A DNA stretch of 50,270 bases from assembly GCF_001046875.1 (NCBI RefSeq), contig NZ_HF571038.1:2452682-2502951 (forward strand), written 5' to 3'. The translations under genes were made by a program, and so were the position numbers. Origin of the DNA: Nostocoides jenkinsii Ben 74. GTDB taxonomy: Bacteria; Actinomycetota; Actinomycetes; Actinomycetales; Dermatophilaceae. The notes below the pieces were generated by a model, which did no database searches, was not told the origin of the DNA, and worked only from the letters and a program-made list of their open reading frames with translations. Below, in pieces: positions 43,278-50,270 of this stretch (the stretch's first letter is position 1; each line of letters opens with the position of its first letter).

Positions 43278-44300
43278 GTGCTGATCGCACAGCGTCCCGT
43301 CCTCACCGAAGAGGTCGTCGCCGAGAACCGCTCGCGGTTCGTCATCGAGCCGCTGGAGCCGGGCTTCGGCTACACGCTCGGCAACTCCCTGCGCCGCACG
43401 CTCCTGTCGAGCATCCCCGGCGCGTCCGTGACCAGCATCCGCGTCGACGGCGTGCTGCACGAGTTCTCCACCGTCCCCGGGGTCAAGGAGGATGTCACCG
43501 AGATCATCCTCAACATCAAGGGCCTGGTCGTCTCCTCCGAGGAGGACGAGCCCGTGGTGATGTACCTCCGCAAGCAGGGCGCCGGCGCCGTCACGGCCGC
43601 TGACATCGCCCCGCCGGCCGGCGTGGAGATCCACAACCCCGACCTGCACATCGCGACCCTGAACGACAAGGGCAAGCTCGAGATGGAGCTGATCGTCGAA
43701 CGCGGCCGCGGCTACGTCTCGGCGCAGCAGAACAAGTCCGGTGACCAGGAGATCGGCCGCATCCCGGTCGACTCGATCTACTCGCCGGTCCTGGCCGTCA
43801 CCTACAAGGTCGAGGCAACCCGTGTCGAGCAGCGCACCGACTTCGACAAGCTGATCGTCGACGTCGAGACCAAGAACTCGATGGCTCCCCGCGATGCCAT
43901 GGCGTCTGCCGGCAAGACCCTCGTCGAGTTGTTCGGCCTGGCCCGCGAGCTCAACGTCGAGGCCGAGGGCATCGACATGGGCCCGTCGCCCACCGACGCC
44001 GCGCTGGCCGCCGACCTCGCCCTGCCGATCGAGGACCTCGTCCTGACGGTCCGCTCCTGCAACTGCCTCAAGCGTGAGGGCATCCACACCGTGGGTGAAC
44101 TCGTCGGTCGCAGCGAGGCGGACCTGCTGGACATCCGCAACTTCGGCACCAAGTCCATCGACGAGGTCAAGGCCAAGCTTCACGACATGGGCCTGAACCT
44201 CAAGGACAGCCCGCCCGGATTCGACCCCACCGCGATGTCCGACGGTTATGACGACTTCGACGAGGACGACCTGTCCTTCGCCGAGGACGAGCAGCTCTGA
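43278..44300 (+). CDS. rpoA: DNA-directed RNA polymerase subunit alpha
   Basis: A 340-residue alpha subunit. The N-terminal dimerisation domain shows [20 protein letters not shown] and [20 protein letters not shown]. The C-terminal DNA-binding domain shows [20 protein letters not shown] and [19 protein letters not shown]. An acidic tail ends the protein. GTG 43278 has GAGGAAGAAG upstream. Confidence 0.97.
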   Translation: MLIAQRPVLTEEVVAENRSRFVIEPLEPGFGYTLGNSLRRTLLSSIPGASVTSIRVDGVLHEFSTVPGVKEDVTEIILNIKGLVVSSEEDEPVVMYLRKQGAGAVTAADIAPPAGVEIHNPDLHIATLNDKGKLEMELIVERGRGYVSAQQNKSGDQEIGRIPVDSIYSPVLAVTYKVEATRVEQRTDFDKLIVDVETKNSMAPRDAMASAGKTLVELFGLARELNVEAEGIDMGPSPTDAALAADLALPIEDLVLTVRSCNCLKREGIHTVGELVGRSEADLLDIRNFGTKSIDEVKAKLHDMGLNLKDSPPGFDPTAMSDGYDDFDEDDLSFAEDEQL

Positions 44301-44326
44301 GCGACCACCCCAACTAGGAGATTCAC

Positions 44327-45328
44327 ATGCCTGCCCCCAAGAAGGGTCCCCGCCTCGGAGGCGGTCCCGCGCACGAGCGGCTCATCCTCGCAAACCTCGT
44401 GACCGCGCTCTTCGAGCACGACGCCATCACCACGACCGAGGCCAAGGCCAAGCGCATGCGCCCGCTCGCCGAGCGCATGGTGACCTTTGCCAAGCGCGGT
44501 GACCTGCACGCCCGCCGTCGCGTGATGACGATCATCCGCGACAAGGGTGTCGTCCACCGCCTCTTCGTCGAGATCGCGCCGGACATGGCCGAGCGTCCCG
44601 GCGGCTACACCCGCATCGTCAAGATCAGCCCCCGCAAGGGCGACAACGCCCCCATGGCCGTGATCGAGCTCGTCCGCGAGCCGGTCTCGGCCAAGCCGAA
44701 GCGCGCCGTCGTCGCTGAGGCCGAGGGTGCGACCAAGCGCGCCGCCAAGGACAAGAAGGCCAGGGCTGCCGCGGACGATCAGGACGCCCCGGTCGAGATC
44801 GAGGACGCCGCCGGTGCCGCAGCGGACGACGCGGCCGTCGCCGCTGAGGTCCAGGACGCTCCGGTCGCCGACGAGGTCGCTGCGGTCGAGGCCGCCGAGA
44901 CCGACGCCGCCGCGGAAGGTGCTGCGGTTGAGGCCGTTGCCGACGAGGCTGCCGCCGCTCCGGTTGCCGACCTGACCGACGCCGAGCCGGTTGCCGCCAC
45001 CGCGGCAGCTGGTCTGGTGAGCGACGCGGGCTCGGCTGACGCTGCGTCCGACGCTGCGGTGGAGGAGGCCCCGGCGGCCGACGCCACCGAGGCCGCCGCT
45101 GCTGTCGAACTGCCCGCGGGTGCTGTTGCTGCGAACGCCGACGGCGCCGCCCCTGAGGGCTACACCGTCAAGGGCAACGCCGACTCCGGGCTCTACCACG
45201 TCCCCGGCTCGCAGTGGTATGACGCCACCGAGGCCGAGTTCTGGTTCAAGTCCGCCGCCGACGCTGAGGCTGCTGGCTTCAAGCCCGCCGGTGGCGCCGC
45301 GAAGCAGAAGGTCGACGACGAGGCCTGA
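44327..45328 (+). CDS. rplQ: 50S ribosomal protein L17 with C-terminal extra domain
   Basis: A 333-residue protein. Residues 1-118 are a complete L17 ([52 protein letters not shown]). Residues 119-275 are a low-complexity Ala/Glu/Asp/Val-rich linker. Residues 277-323 form a small conserved-looking domain ([20 protein letters not shown], then [20 protein letters not shown]) that I match to the short sunset-type domain seen at the C-termini of some actinobacterial proteins. Typical bacterial L17 is 115-200 residues. The frame is continuous with no sign of a frameshift or second start, so it is a real fusion. Confidence 0.93.
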   Translation: MPAPKKGPRLGGGPAHERLILANLVTALFEHDAITTTEAKAKRMRPLAERMVTFAKRGDLHARRRVMTIIRDKGVVHRLFVEIAPDMAERPGGYTRIVKISPRKGDNAPMAVIELVREPVSAKPKRAVVAEAEGATKRAAKDKKARAAADDQDAPVEIEDAAGAAADDAAVAAEVQDAPVADEVAAVEAAETDAAAEGAAVEAVADEAAAAPVADLTDAEPVAATAAAGLVSDAGSADAASDAAVEEAPAADATEAAAAVELPAGAVAANADGAAPEGYTVKGNADSGLYHVPGSQWYDATEAEFWFKSAADAEAAGFKPAGGAAKQKVDDEA

Positions 45329-45349
45329 GCCTCGTCATACGCCTGATTG

Positions 45350-45382
45350 AAGGCCCCGCTCCCACTTCGGGAGCGGGGCCTT
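45350..45382 (+). terminator. rho-independent terminator after rplQ
   Basis: Perfect 14-bp arms AAGGCCCCGCTCCC and GGGAGCGGGGCCTT around ACTTC, followed by TGCTTTCC. It closes the infA-rplQ operon. Confidence 0.9.
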
Positions 45383-45424
45383 TGCTTTCCCCTGGGACAC
45401 ATTTGCGCCCATTGCCGGAACGTG

Positions 45425-45459
45425 GACATACGCAACGGCTCATCTTCGTTGAGTATGTC
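45425..45459 (-). terminator. hairpin downstream of the MFS gene
   Basis: Arms GACATACGCAACG and CGTTGAGTATGTC pair over 13 positions with one mismatch around a 9-base loop, 18 bp past the stop codon of the minus-strand transporter remnant. Confidence 0.55.
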
Positions 45460-45476
45460 TAGGTTCTCTCCCAGAC

Positions 45477-46658
45477 TCAGGTCGTCGCGAACTGGCGGGC
45501 AAGCGGGAGTATGCCGAGAATCAGCACCATCGGGACGGCGAAGCCGATGCGCAGGTTGCCCGAGCCGACGAGCCCGGTCATCACCGCCCCGATGAGCGCT
45601 CCCGCGTAGTTGAACTGGTTGAAGCGTGCGACCACCGCATCGAGCCGGGCGCGGTCGGCGCCGGGCCCACCCGCGAGCCGTGCGGCGGCCGTAAAGCTCA
45701 GCGGCGCGATGACCCCGACGCCCAGTCCGAGTAGCGCGAAGGCGGCCACGGCAACCGGTCCCGAGGGGGAGGCGACCAGCAGCGCCAAGGCCGCTGCCGC
45801 GATCAGGGCGCCGAGGGAGATCGTCCGCGGGCCGCCGAGGCAAGCCCGCGTCGCAGCGGCCCCCATCCGCGCCGCGAGCGCGGCGACGAAATACGGAAGG
45901 GTCGCCCAGGCCACGGAGCCGACCGCCAGACCGTGGACCGTATGCAGGAAGACCGGCCCCCACGTCGTGGCGGCGGTGTCGACCTGTAGAACAGCACGGC
46001 GCCGCGCCGACGAGGCTGATCTGGCGCCAGGGAACGGTGATGATTTGGCCGGCATCGGCCGGGGTGTCGTGGCGTTGGAAGGTGGCGGTCAGCAGCAGCA
46101 CTGGGACGATGGCCAGCGGCGCCACGGCCCACGCCAGGGGCCCGTCCCCGGTGAGCAGCGCCAGCACCGTGGCGAGGATTCCGCCGGTCGTCCACCCGGC
46201 GTGCAGTCGGGAAGCAGGGTCCTGCCCGCGCGGTGCTCCAGGGCGATGCCCTGCATATTGCTCGCCGCGTCGACCATGCCGACTGCCAGGCCGTATGCCG
46301 TGACCCCGCCCCCCAGCGCGACAAGGCTCGGTGCCAGACCGATGCCCGCGACGCCAATCGACAAGCCGGACAGCCCGATTCGCAGGGCGGTGGCACTGTC
46401 GCGCCGGGTGGCGATCTGCTCGGCCAGGACCGATCCGGCCCCGGACAGCAGCACCATCGCCAGCAGGATCAGGGTGAGTCCGAGTTCGCCGAGGTCGAAG
46501 CGGTGTTGCAGGGCGGGGAGGTGGGTCGTCATACCGATGAACAGGAGGCCCTGGACGGCGAAGGCGCCGGCGACGGGCAGCCATTGCGCGGGCGGCAGGC
46601 TGTGGACCTCGACGTTGGCGAGCTCGTGCTCACGTGGGTCACTGTGGACCTTTGTCAC
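45477..46658 (-). pseudogene. MFS transporter, frameshifted
   Basis: Homology to a 12-helix major facilitator runs across three frames. ATG 46658 opens MTKVHSDPREHELANVEVHS and helices such as GAFAVQGLLFIGMTTHLPAL up to about 46203 (LLPD). The reading then continues in a second frame as HAGWTTGGILATVLALLTGD to about 46000 (ISLVGAA), and in a third frame from about 45985 (VDTAATTWGPVFLHTVHGLA) to the TGA at 45477. Single missing bases at about 46203, 45999 and 45985 would restore one frame. Either a decayed gene or draft-sequence errors. It lies 37 bp after the GNAT gene, probably one operon. Confidence 0.8.
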
Positions 46659-46695
46659 TGCCGAGTAACTTGCTGCCGCGAGGGCGCAGTCGAGG

Positions 46696-47184
46696 TCAGA
46701 GCGGCAGATACATCACGTGCAGCCCGACATCGCCGTGGCGGCGCGAGCGGAAGGCGCCGGGGACGGTGCCGATGATCGTGAAACCGAGGTCTTGCCAGAG
46801 GCGGACGGCTGCCGTGTTCGTCTCGACAACCGCATTGAACTGGATGGCGAGGAAGCCCTGCTGCCGGTGCCAGGCGATCATGTCTTCGGCCAGCGCGCGC
46901 CCGACGCCGAGCCCGCGGGCGGCCGGGCCGACCATGAAAGACGCCGTGCCGACGTGGTCACCGCGGCCGGGCCGGTTCGGCCCCATCTTCGCGGTGCCGA
47001 GGACATTACCGGTGTCGCCCACGGCGACAACGACTCGGCTCGGCGGCCCCTCCATCCACCACCCGCGCGCCTGCTCGCTGGTGGCGGTGTCGGGATACGC
47101 ATAGGTCTCCCCGTCGTCGACAATCCCCTTCCAGATCGGCCAGATCGCCGCCCAATCCTCCGCCTCGGCCTCCCGTATCCGCAT
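46696..47184 (-). CDS. GNAT family N-acetyltransferase
   Basis: A 162-residue acetyltransferase. N-terminal IREAEAEDWAAIWPIWKGIV and YAYPDTATSEQARGWWME, then VGTASFMVGPAARGLGVGRA (acetyl-CoA loop R-G-L-G-V-G-R-A), followed by FNAVVETNTAAVRLWQDLGF. This is the phosphinothricin/amino-acid acetyltransferase-like layout; substrate not assignable. ATG 47184 begins the family's typical start MRIREAEAEDW. Upstream of the MFS remnant and divergent from truA across the copy-4 element. Confidence 0.88.
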   Translation of the reverse strand: MRIREAEAEDWAAIWPIWKGIVDDGETYAYPDTATSEQARGWWMEGPPSRVVVAVGDTGNVLGTAKMGPNRPGRGDHVGTASFMVGPAARGLGVGRALAEDMIAWHRQQGFLAIQFNAVVETNTAAVRLWQDLGFTIIGTVPGAFRSRRHGDVGLHVMYLPL

Positions 47185-47221
47185 GGTGCAGAACCTATTC
47201 CGTCGGCCGGCCCGGGGCCAA

Positions 47222-47299
47222 GGAAGTTCTGCTAGCAGCAGTTAGTCAACTGCGGACACCTTGCAAGCTGTCCGCAGTTGACTACCTTGTGCTGAGTTG
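47222..47299 (+). repeat. 78-bp palindromic element, copy 4
   Basis: Full-length: GGAAGTTCTGCTAGCAG, dyad arms AACTGCGGACACC and GCTGTCCGCAGTT around TTGCAA, tail TTGTGCTGAGTTG. Relative to copy 3 a T-A pair in each arm became C-G on both sides, keeping the pairing. It fills most of the divergent spacer between the GNAT gene and truA. Confidence 0.92.
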
Positions 47300-47318
47300 A
47301 CCGGGGGATGATGGGCGG

Positions 47319-48155
47319 GTGCGGATCCGCCTCGAGCTTGGATATGACGGCACCGACTTCGCCGGGTGGGCCGCCCAGCCGGGGCTGCGGACGGTCGAGG
47401 GGGAGTTGTCGGCGGCCCTCACCACCTTGCTGCGCGCGCCCGAGCCCGTGCGCCTGGTCGTCGCCGGCCGGACCGACGCCGGCGTCCACGCACGCGGCCA
47501 GGTCGCGCACGCCGACATCAACCACGATGCGTATGCCGCCCTCCCGGGCCGCTCGTCCCGCTCACCGGAGCTGGCGGCTGCCACCCGGCTGCGCGGCATA
47601 CTCCCGCCCGATGTCGTCGTGCACCGAGTCACCAAAGCACCCCCAGGCTTCGATGCGCGCTTCTCGGCGACGCACCGGCGCTATCGCTACCGGATCAGCG
47701 ACAACATCGCTGCCAGCGATCCGCTGCGCCGGCGCGACACCGTGACGCTGGGCGACCCGCTCGACGTCGACGCCATGCACGAGGCAGCGCAAAAGCTGTT
47801 GGGGCTCAATGACTTTGCCGCTTTCTGCAAGAAGCGCGAGGGCGCCACAACGATTCGAACCCTGCTCGATTACTCCTGGCACCGCACCAGCGAGGGCATC
47901 GCCGAGGCCACCGTCATCGCCGATGCCTTCTGCCACTCGATGGTCCGCGCCCTCGTCGGCGCCGTCGTTCCTGTCGGGCTCGGCCGCGCGGACGTGAGCT
48001 TCCCTGCGGAGGTGCTGCGCGCCGGCATACGCGACCCTCGGGTCAAGGTGATGCCCGCGCACGGCCTGTCGCTGGAGGAGGTCGGCTACCCGCTCGATGA
48101 CGAACTCGCCAGCCGGGCCGAGGCCGCGCGTGCCCTCCGGTGCCTGCCCGGCTAA
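47319..48155 (+). CDS. truA: tRNA pseudouridine(38-40) synthase
   Basis: A 278-residue enzyme that makes pseudouridine at 38-40 of tRNA anticodon stems. The catalytic Asp is D53 in AGRTDAGVHARGQV. Other markers are LGYDGTDFAGWAAQPGLRTV, ATHRRYRYRI, LNDFAAFCKK and FCHSMVRALVGAVVPVGLG. GTG 47319 begins RIRLELGYDG. In most actinobacteria it directly follows rplQ; here two minus-strand genes and a repeat separate them. Confidence 0.95.
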   Translation: MRIRLELGYDGTDFAGWAAQPGLRTVEGELSAALTTLLRAPEPVRLVVAGRTDAGVHARGQVAHADINHDAYAALPGRSSRSPELAAATRLRGILPPDVVVHRVTKAPPGFDARFSATHRRYRYRISDNIAASDPLRRRDTVTLGDPLDVDAMHEAAQKLLGLNDFAAFCKKREGATTIRTLLDYSWHRTSEGIAEATVIADAFCHSMVRALVGAVVPVGLGRADVSFPAEVLRAGIRDPRVKVMPAHGLSLEEVGYPLDDELASRAEAARALRCLPG

Positions 48156-48328
48156 CCGCTCGATCGACCGCTCGGCGCCCGCCCCGGCCGCTGTGCCGAA
48201 CCTCTCCCCCCAACTGGTCAGCCGCTTCCTCACTCGTCGATAGGCTGGAATCCGACCGGCGAGGCCGCCGGACGCGTGCCGTCTCGACCTCGCCCGCCGC
48301 GGTTGTCCGGTTGCCCGAAGGAGCGCGC

Positions 48329-50176
48329 ATGTCCGAGTCGATGACCCTCGCCGGGGGCTTCCCCGCGCAGACCCACGAGGACTGGCAGCGCCTGGTCGCC
48401 GGTGTCGTCAACAAAATCCGCGCCGAGGACGCGAAGCTCGCGCCCGCCGACGCCGAGGCGTCCCTGCGCACCACGCTCGCCGGTGACCTGGTCATCGACC
48501 CGCTCTATTCGCGCCCGGCCGACGCCCGCCCACTGGGTGTCCCCGGCGCGATGCCCTTCACGCGCGGCCGGGCGCTGCGCGATCCCAACCAGCCGTGGGA
48601 CGTCCGCCAACTCCACGACGACCCCGACGCGGCCCGCACCCGCGCGGCGGTTCTCGACGATCTCGAGCACGGTGCCACGTCCGTATGGCTGCACATCGGC
48701 GCCGACGGCATCGCCCCCGATGCGGTGGCCGAGGCGCTCGCCGATGTGCGCCTCGACCTCGCCCCCGTCGTCGTCTCGTCGTGGGACGCTCAGCCCGCGG
48801 CTGCCGAGGCCCTTCTCGCGGTCCTGCGCGGCGCCGCCGTGGCCAGCGGCAACCTCGGCCACGACCCGATCGGCGCGGCGGCGCGCACCGGGACGACGCC
48901 GGACCTCAGCGGACTCGTCGGGGCAATCGGCGGGCTCGACGGCCTTCCCGAGGTGCGCGCCATCACCGTCGATGCGCGGGTCTACCGGGACGCCGGCGCG
49001 AGCGCCGTCGACGAGATCGCGTACGCCGTCGCCACCGGCATCGCTTACCTGCGCGCGCTCGCCGAGGCCGGCATCGAAGCGCCAAAGGCGTTCCCGCACA
49101 TTGAGTTCCGCATCTCTGCGACCGCCGACCAGTTCCTGACGATCGCCGCACTCCGCGCCCTCCGCGCGCTATGGGCGCGCGTCGGCGAGGTATGCGGAGT
49201 GCCCGAGTCCGAGCGCGGCGCCCGCGTGCACGCGGTCACCGCGACCCGGATGTTCACTCGCGAGGACCCCTGGGTCAATGTCTTGCGCAGCACCATCGCG
49301 ACCTTCGCCGCCTGTGCGGGCGGCGCCGATTCGATCACGGTCCTGCCCTACGACACCATCGCCGGCCTGCCGGAGAAGTTCTCGCGGCGCTTAGCACGCA
49401 ACACCCAGATCGTGCTCGCGGACGAGGCCAATATCGGCCGCGTCACCGACCCCGCGGGTGGCTCCTACTACGTCGAAGACCTCACCCGAGATGTCGCGAC
49501 GAAGGCGTGGGCCGTCGTTCAGGCCGTCGAGGCTGCCGGGGGTATGCCCGCTGCTCTGGCCAACGGCCTTGTTGCGCAGCGGATTCAGGAAGCCATCGCT
49601 GAGGAGGGAGCGCGCATCGCCACCCGTCGCCAGCCGATCACCGGCGTCTCGATGTTTCCCTTGGCGGGGGAGCAACGCCTGGCTCGCCGGTCCCGTGCTG
49701 ACCTGCCCACGCGCGACGGTGCGCTGCTCCCGCGGCGGGATGCCGCGGCATACGAAGGGCTCCGGGATCGCTCGCTCGCCTTCGCCGCCCAGGGTGGCGT
49801 CGCCCCCAGTGTCGCGTTGGTGGCGCTCGGCGGGCGCCGCGACTTCGGAGCCCGCGAGACATTCGTAACCAATCTGCTGGCGGCTGGTGGGATCGAGGCG
49901 AGCCTGTTCGAGGGCGCGTCGGCGGCCGCCGATGCCACGGCGACAAACCCGAGCGTGGCCGTGATCGCGAGCTCTCCCAAGGGGTATGCCGCGCATGCCG
50001 CCGACGCGGTGGCGACCCTGCGCGAGGCCGGCGTCCCGACGATCTTCGTCGCCGGTCGCGCCAAGGAACTCGGGGCGACGAGTGTGGACGGCGAGATTTA
50101 CGACGGCATGGATGTGGTCGCCTTCCTCTCCGGCCTGCTCGACAGACTCGGCGTCCCGGCGGAAGGAGCCCTCTGA
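48329..50176 (+). CDS. mutA: methylmalonyl-CoA mutase small (beta) subunit
   Basis: A 615-residue subunit of the heterodimeric B12 enzyme that interconverts methylmalonyl-CoA and succinyl-CoA. It follows the Propionibacterium MutA pattern: SMTLAGGFPAQTHEDWQRLV, GVPGAMPFTRGRALRDPNQP, WDVRQLHDDPDAARTRAAVL, EFRISATADQFLTIAALRAL and IVLADEANIGRVTDPAGGSY. The small subunit lacks a functional B12 His motif. AAGGAG precedes ATG 48329. A TAGGCT at 48241 may be part of its promoter; the 173-bp spacer from truA holds nothing else recognised. Its TGA overlaps the mutB ATG. Confidence 0.94.
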   Translation: MSESMTLAGGFPAQTHEDWQRLVAGVVNKIRAEDAKLAPADAEASLRTTLAGDLVIDPLYSRPADARPLGVPGAMPFTRGRALRDPNQPWDVRQLHDDPDAARTRAAVLDDLEHGATSVWLHIGADGIAPDAVAEALADVRLDLAPVVVSSWDAQPAAAEALLAVLRGAAVASGNLGHDPIGAAARTGTTPDLSGLVGAIGGLDGLPEVRAITVDARVYRDAGASAVDEIAYAVATGIAYLRALAEAGIEAPKAFPHIEFRISATADQFLTIAALRALRALWARVGEVCGVPESERGARVHAVTATRMFTREDPWVNVLRSTIATFAACAGGADSITVLPYDTIAGLPEKFSRRLARNTQIVLADEANIGRVTDPAGGSYYVEDLTRDVATKAWAVVQAVEAAGGMPAALANGLVAQRIQEAIAEEGARIATRRQPITGVSMFPLAGEQRLARRSRADLPTRDGALLPRRDAAAYEGLRDRSLAFAAQGGVAPSVALVALGGRRDFGARETFVTNLLAAGGIEASLFEGASAAADATATNPSVAVIASSPKGYAAHAADAVATLREAGVPTIFVAGRAKELGATSVDGEIYDGMDVVAFLSGLLDRLGVPAEGAL

Positions 50177-50270
50177 TGACGACAATCCCCGACTTCGCTC
50201 GAGTTGCACTCGGGTCTATGGAGCCGACTGAGCGCAGCGAAGGCATAGCCGTTGGGGGGGACTCGGGGGG
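50176..50270 (+). CDS. mutB: methylmalonyl-CoA mutase large (alpha) subunit, truncated by window edge
   Basis: Only 31 codons are visible: MTTIPDFARVALG, then SMEPTERSEGIAVGGDSG. The opening matches a MutB-type N-terminus, and the position right after mutA with a TGATG overlap makes the identity likely. Codons 16-25 are built on the GAGCGCAGCGAAGGC repeat motif seen in ribosomal spacers, which is unusual within a gene. The identity rests mainly on context. Confidence 0.75.
   Translation, partial: MTTIPDFARVALGSMEPTERSEGIAVGGDSG

Overview
The window comes from a high-GC actinobacterium. The gene order tRNA-Trp, secE, nusG, rplK, rplA, lipoprotein, rplJ, rplL, rpoB, rpoC, the str operon and the S10-spc-alpha cluster is typical of Actinomycetota. 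So are the MCM subunit pair, the DUF5709 protein, the short-lid adenylate kinase and the frequent GTG and TTG starts. Protein sequences look most like Micrococcales (the Dermatophilaceae/Intrasporangiaceae side), but that is inference. There are no phage, CRISPR or rRNA genes.

Layout. 1-4.6 kb, minus strand: aspartate aminotransferase, DUF5709 protein, adenosine deaminase and a PQQ-propeller lipoprotein. 4.7-10 kb, plus strand: tRNA-Trp, secE, nusG, rplK, rplA, an LppX-like lipoprotein, rplJ and rplL. 10.2-17.9 kb: rpoB-rpoC. 18.2-20.6 kb: four overlapping accessory genes (small membrane protein, EEP nuclease, GNAT, thioesterase). 20.7-25.5 kb: rpsL, rpsG, fusA, tuf. 26-38.7 kb: S10 and spc genes from rpsJ to rplO, then secY, adk and map. 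38.7-40.9 kb: an inserted serine hydrolase, a thioredoxin and a TIG-domain remnant. 41-45.3 kb: infA, rpmJ, rpsM, rpsK, rpsD, rpoA and a fused rplQ. 45.4-47.2 kb, minus strand: a frameshifted MFS transporter and a GNAT gene. 47.3 kb to the end: truA, mutA and the start of mutB.

The coding content is mostly core transcription, translation and secretion machinery with sensitive-type rpoB and rpsL sequences. The unusual content is in the non-coding DNA. (1) A 78-bp palindromic element occurs four times, with compensatory changes in its arms. (2) A family of at least four stem-loops in ribosomal-gene spacers has a constant apex and covarying basal stems. (3) The heptamer GTATGCC/GGCATAC occurs about 45-50 times on both strands and is sometimes paired head-to-head as a terminator, much like a DNA-uptake sequence. 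(4) The rpsL and rpsJ leaders share a 37-38 nt hairpin motif. (5) An inverted array of GTGAGGC units follows rpoC. The L17 protein carries a long Ala/Glu-rich linker and an extra C-terminal domain.
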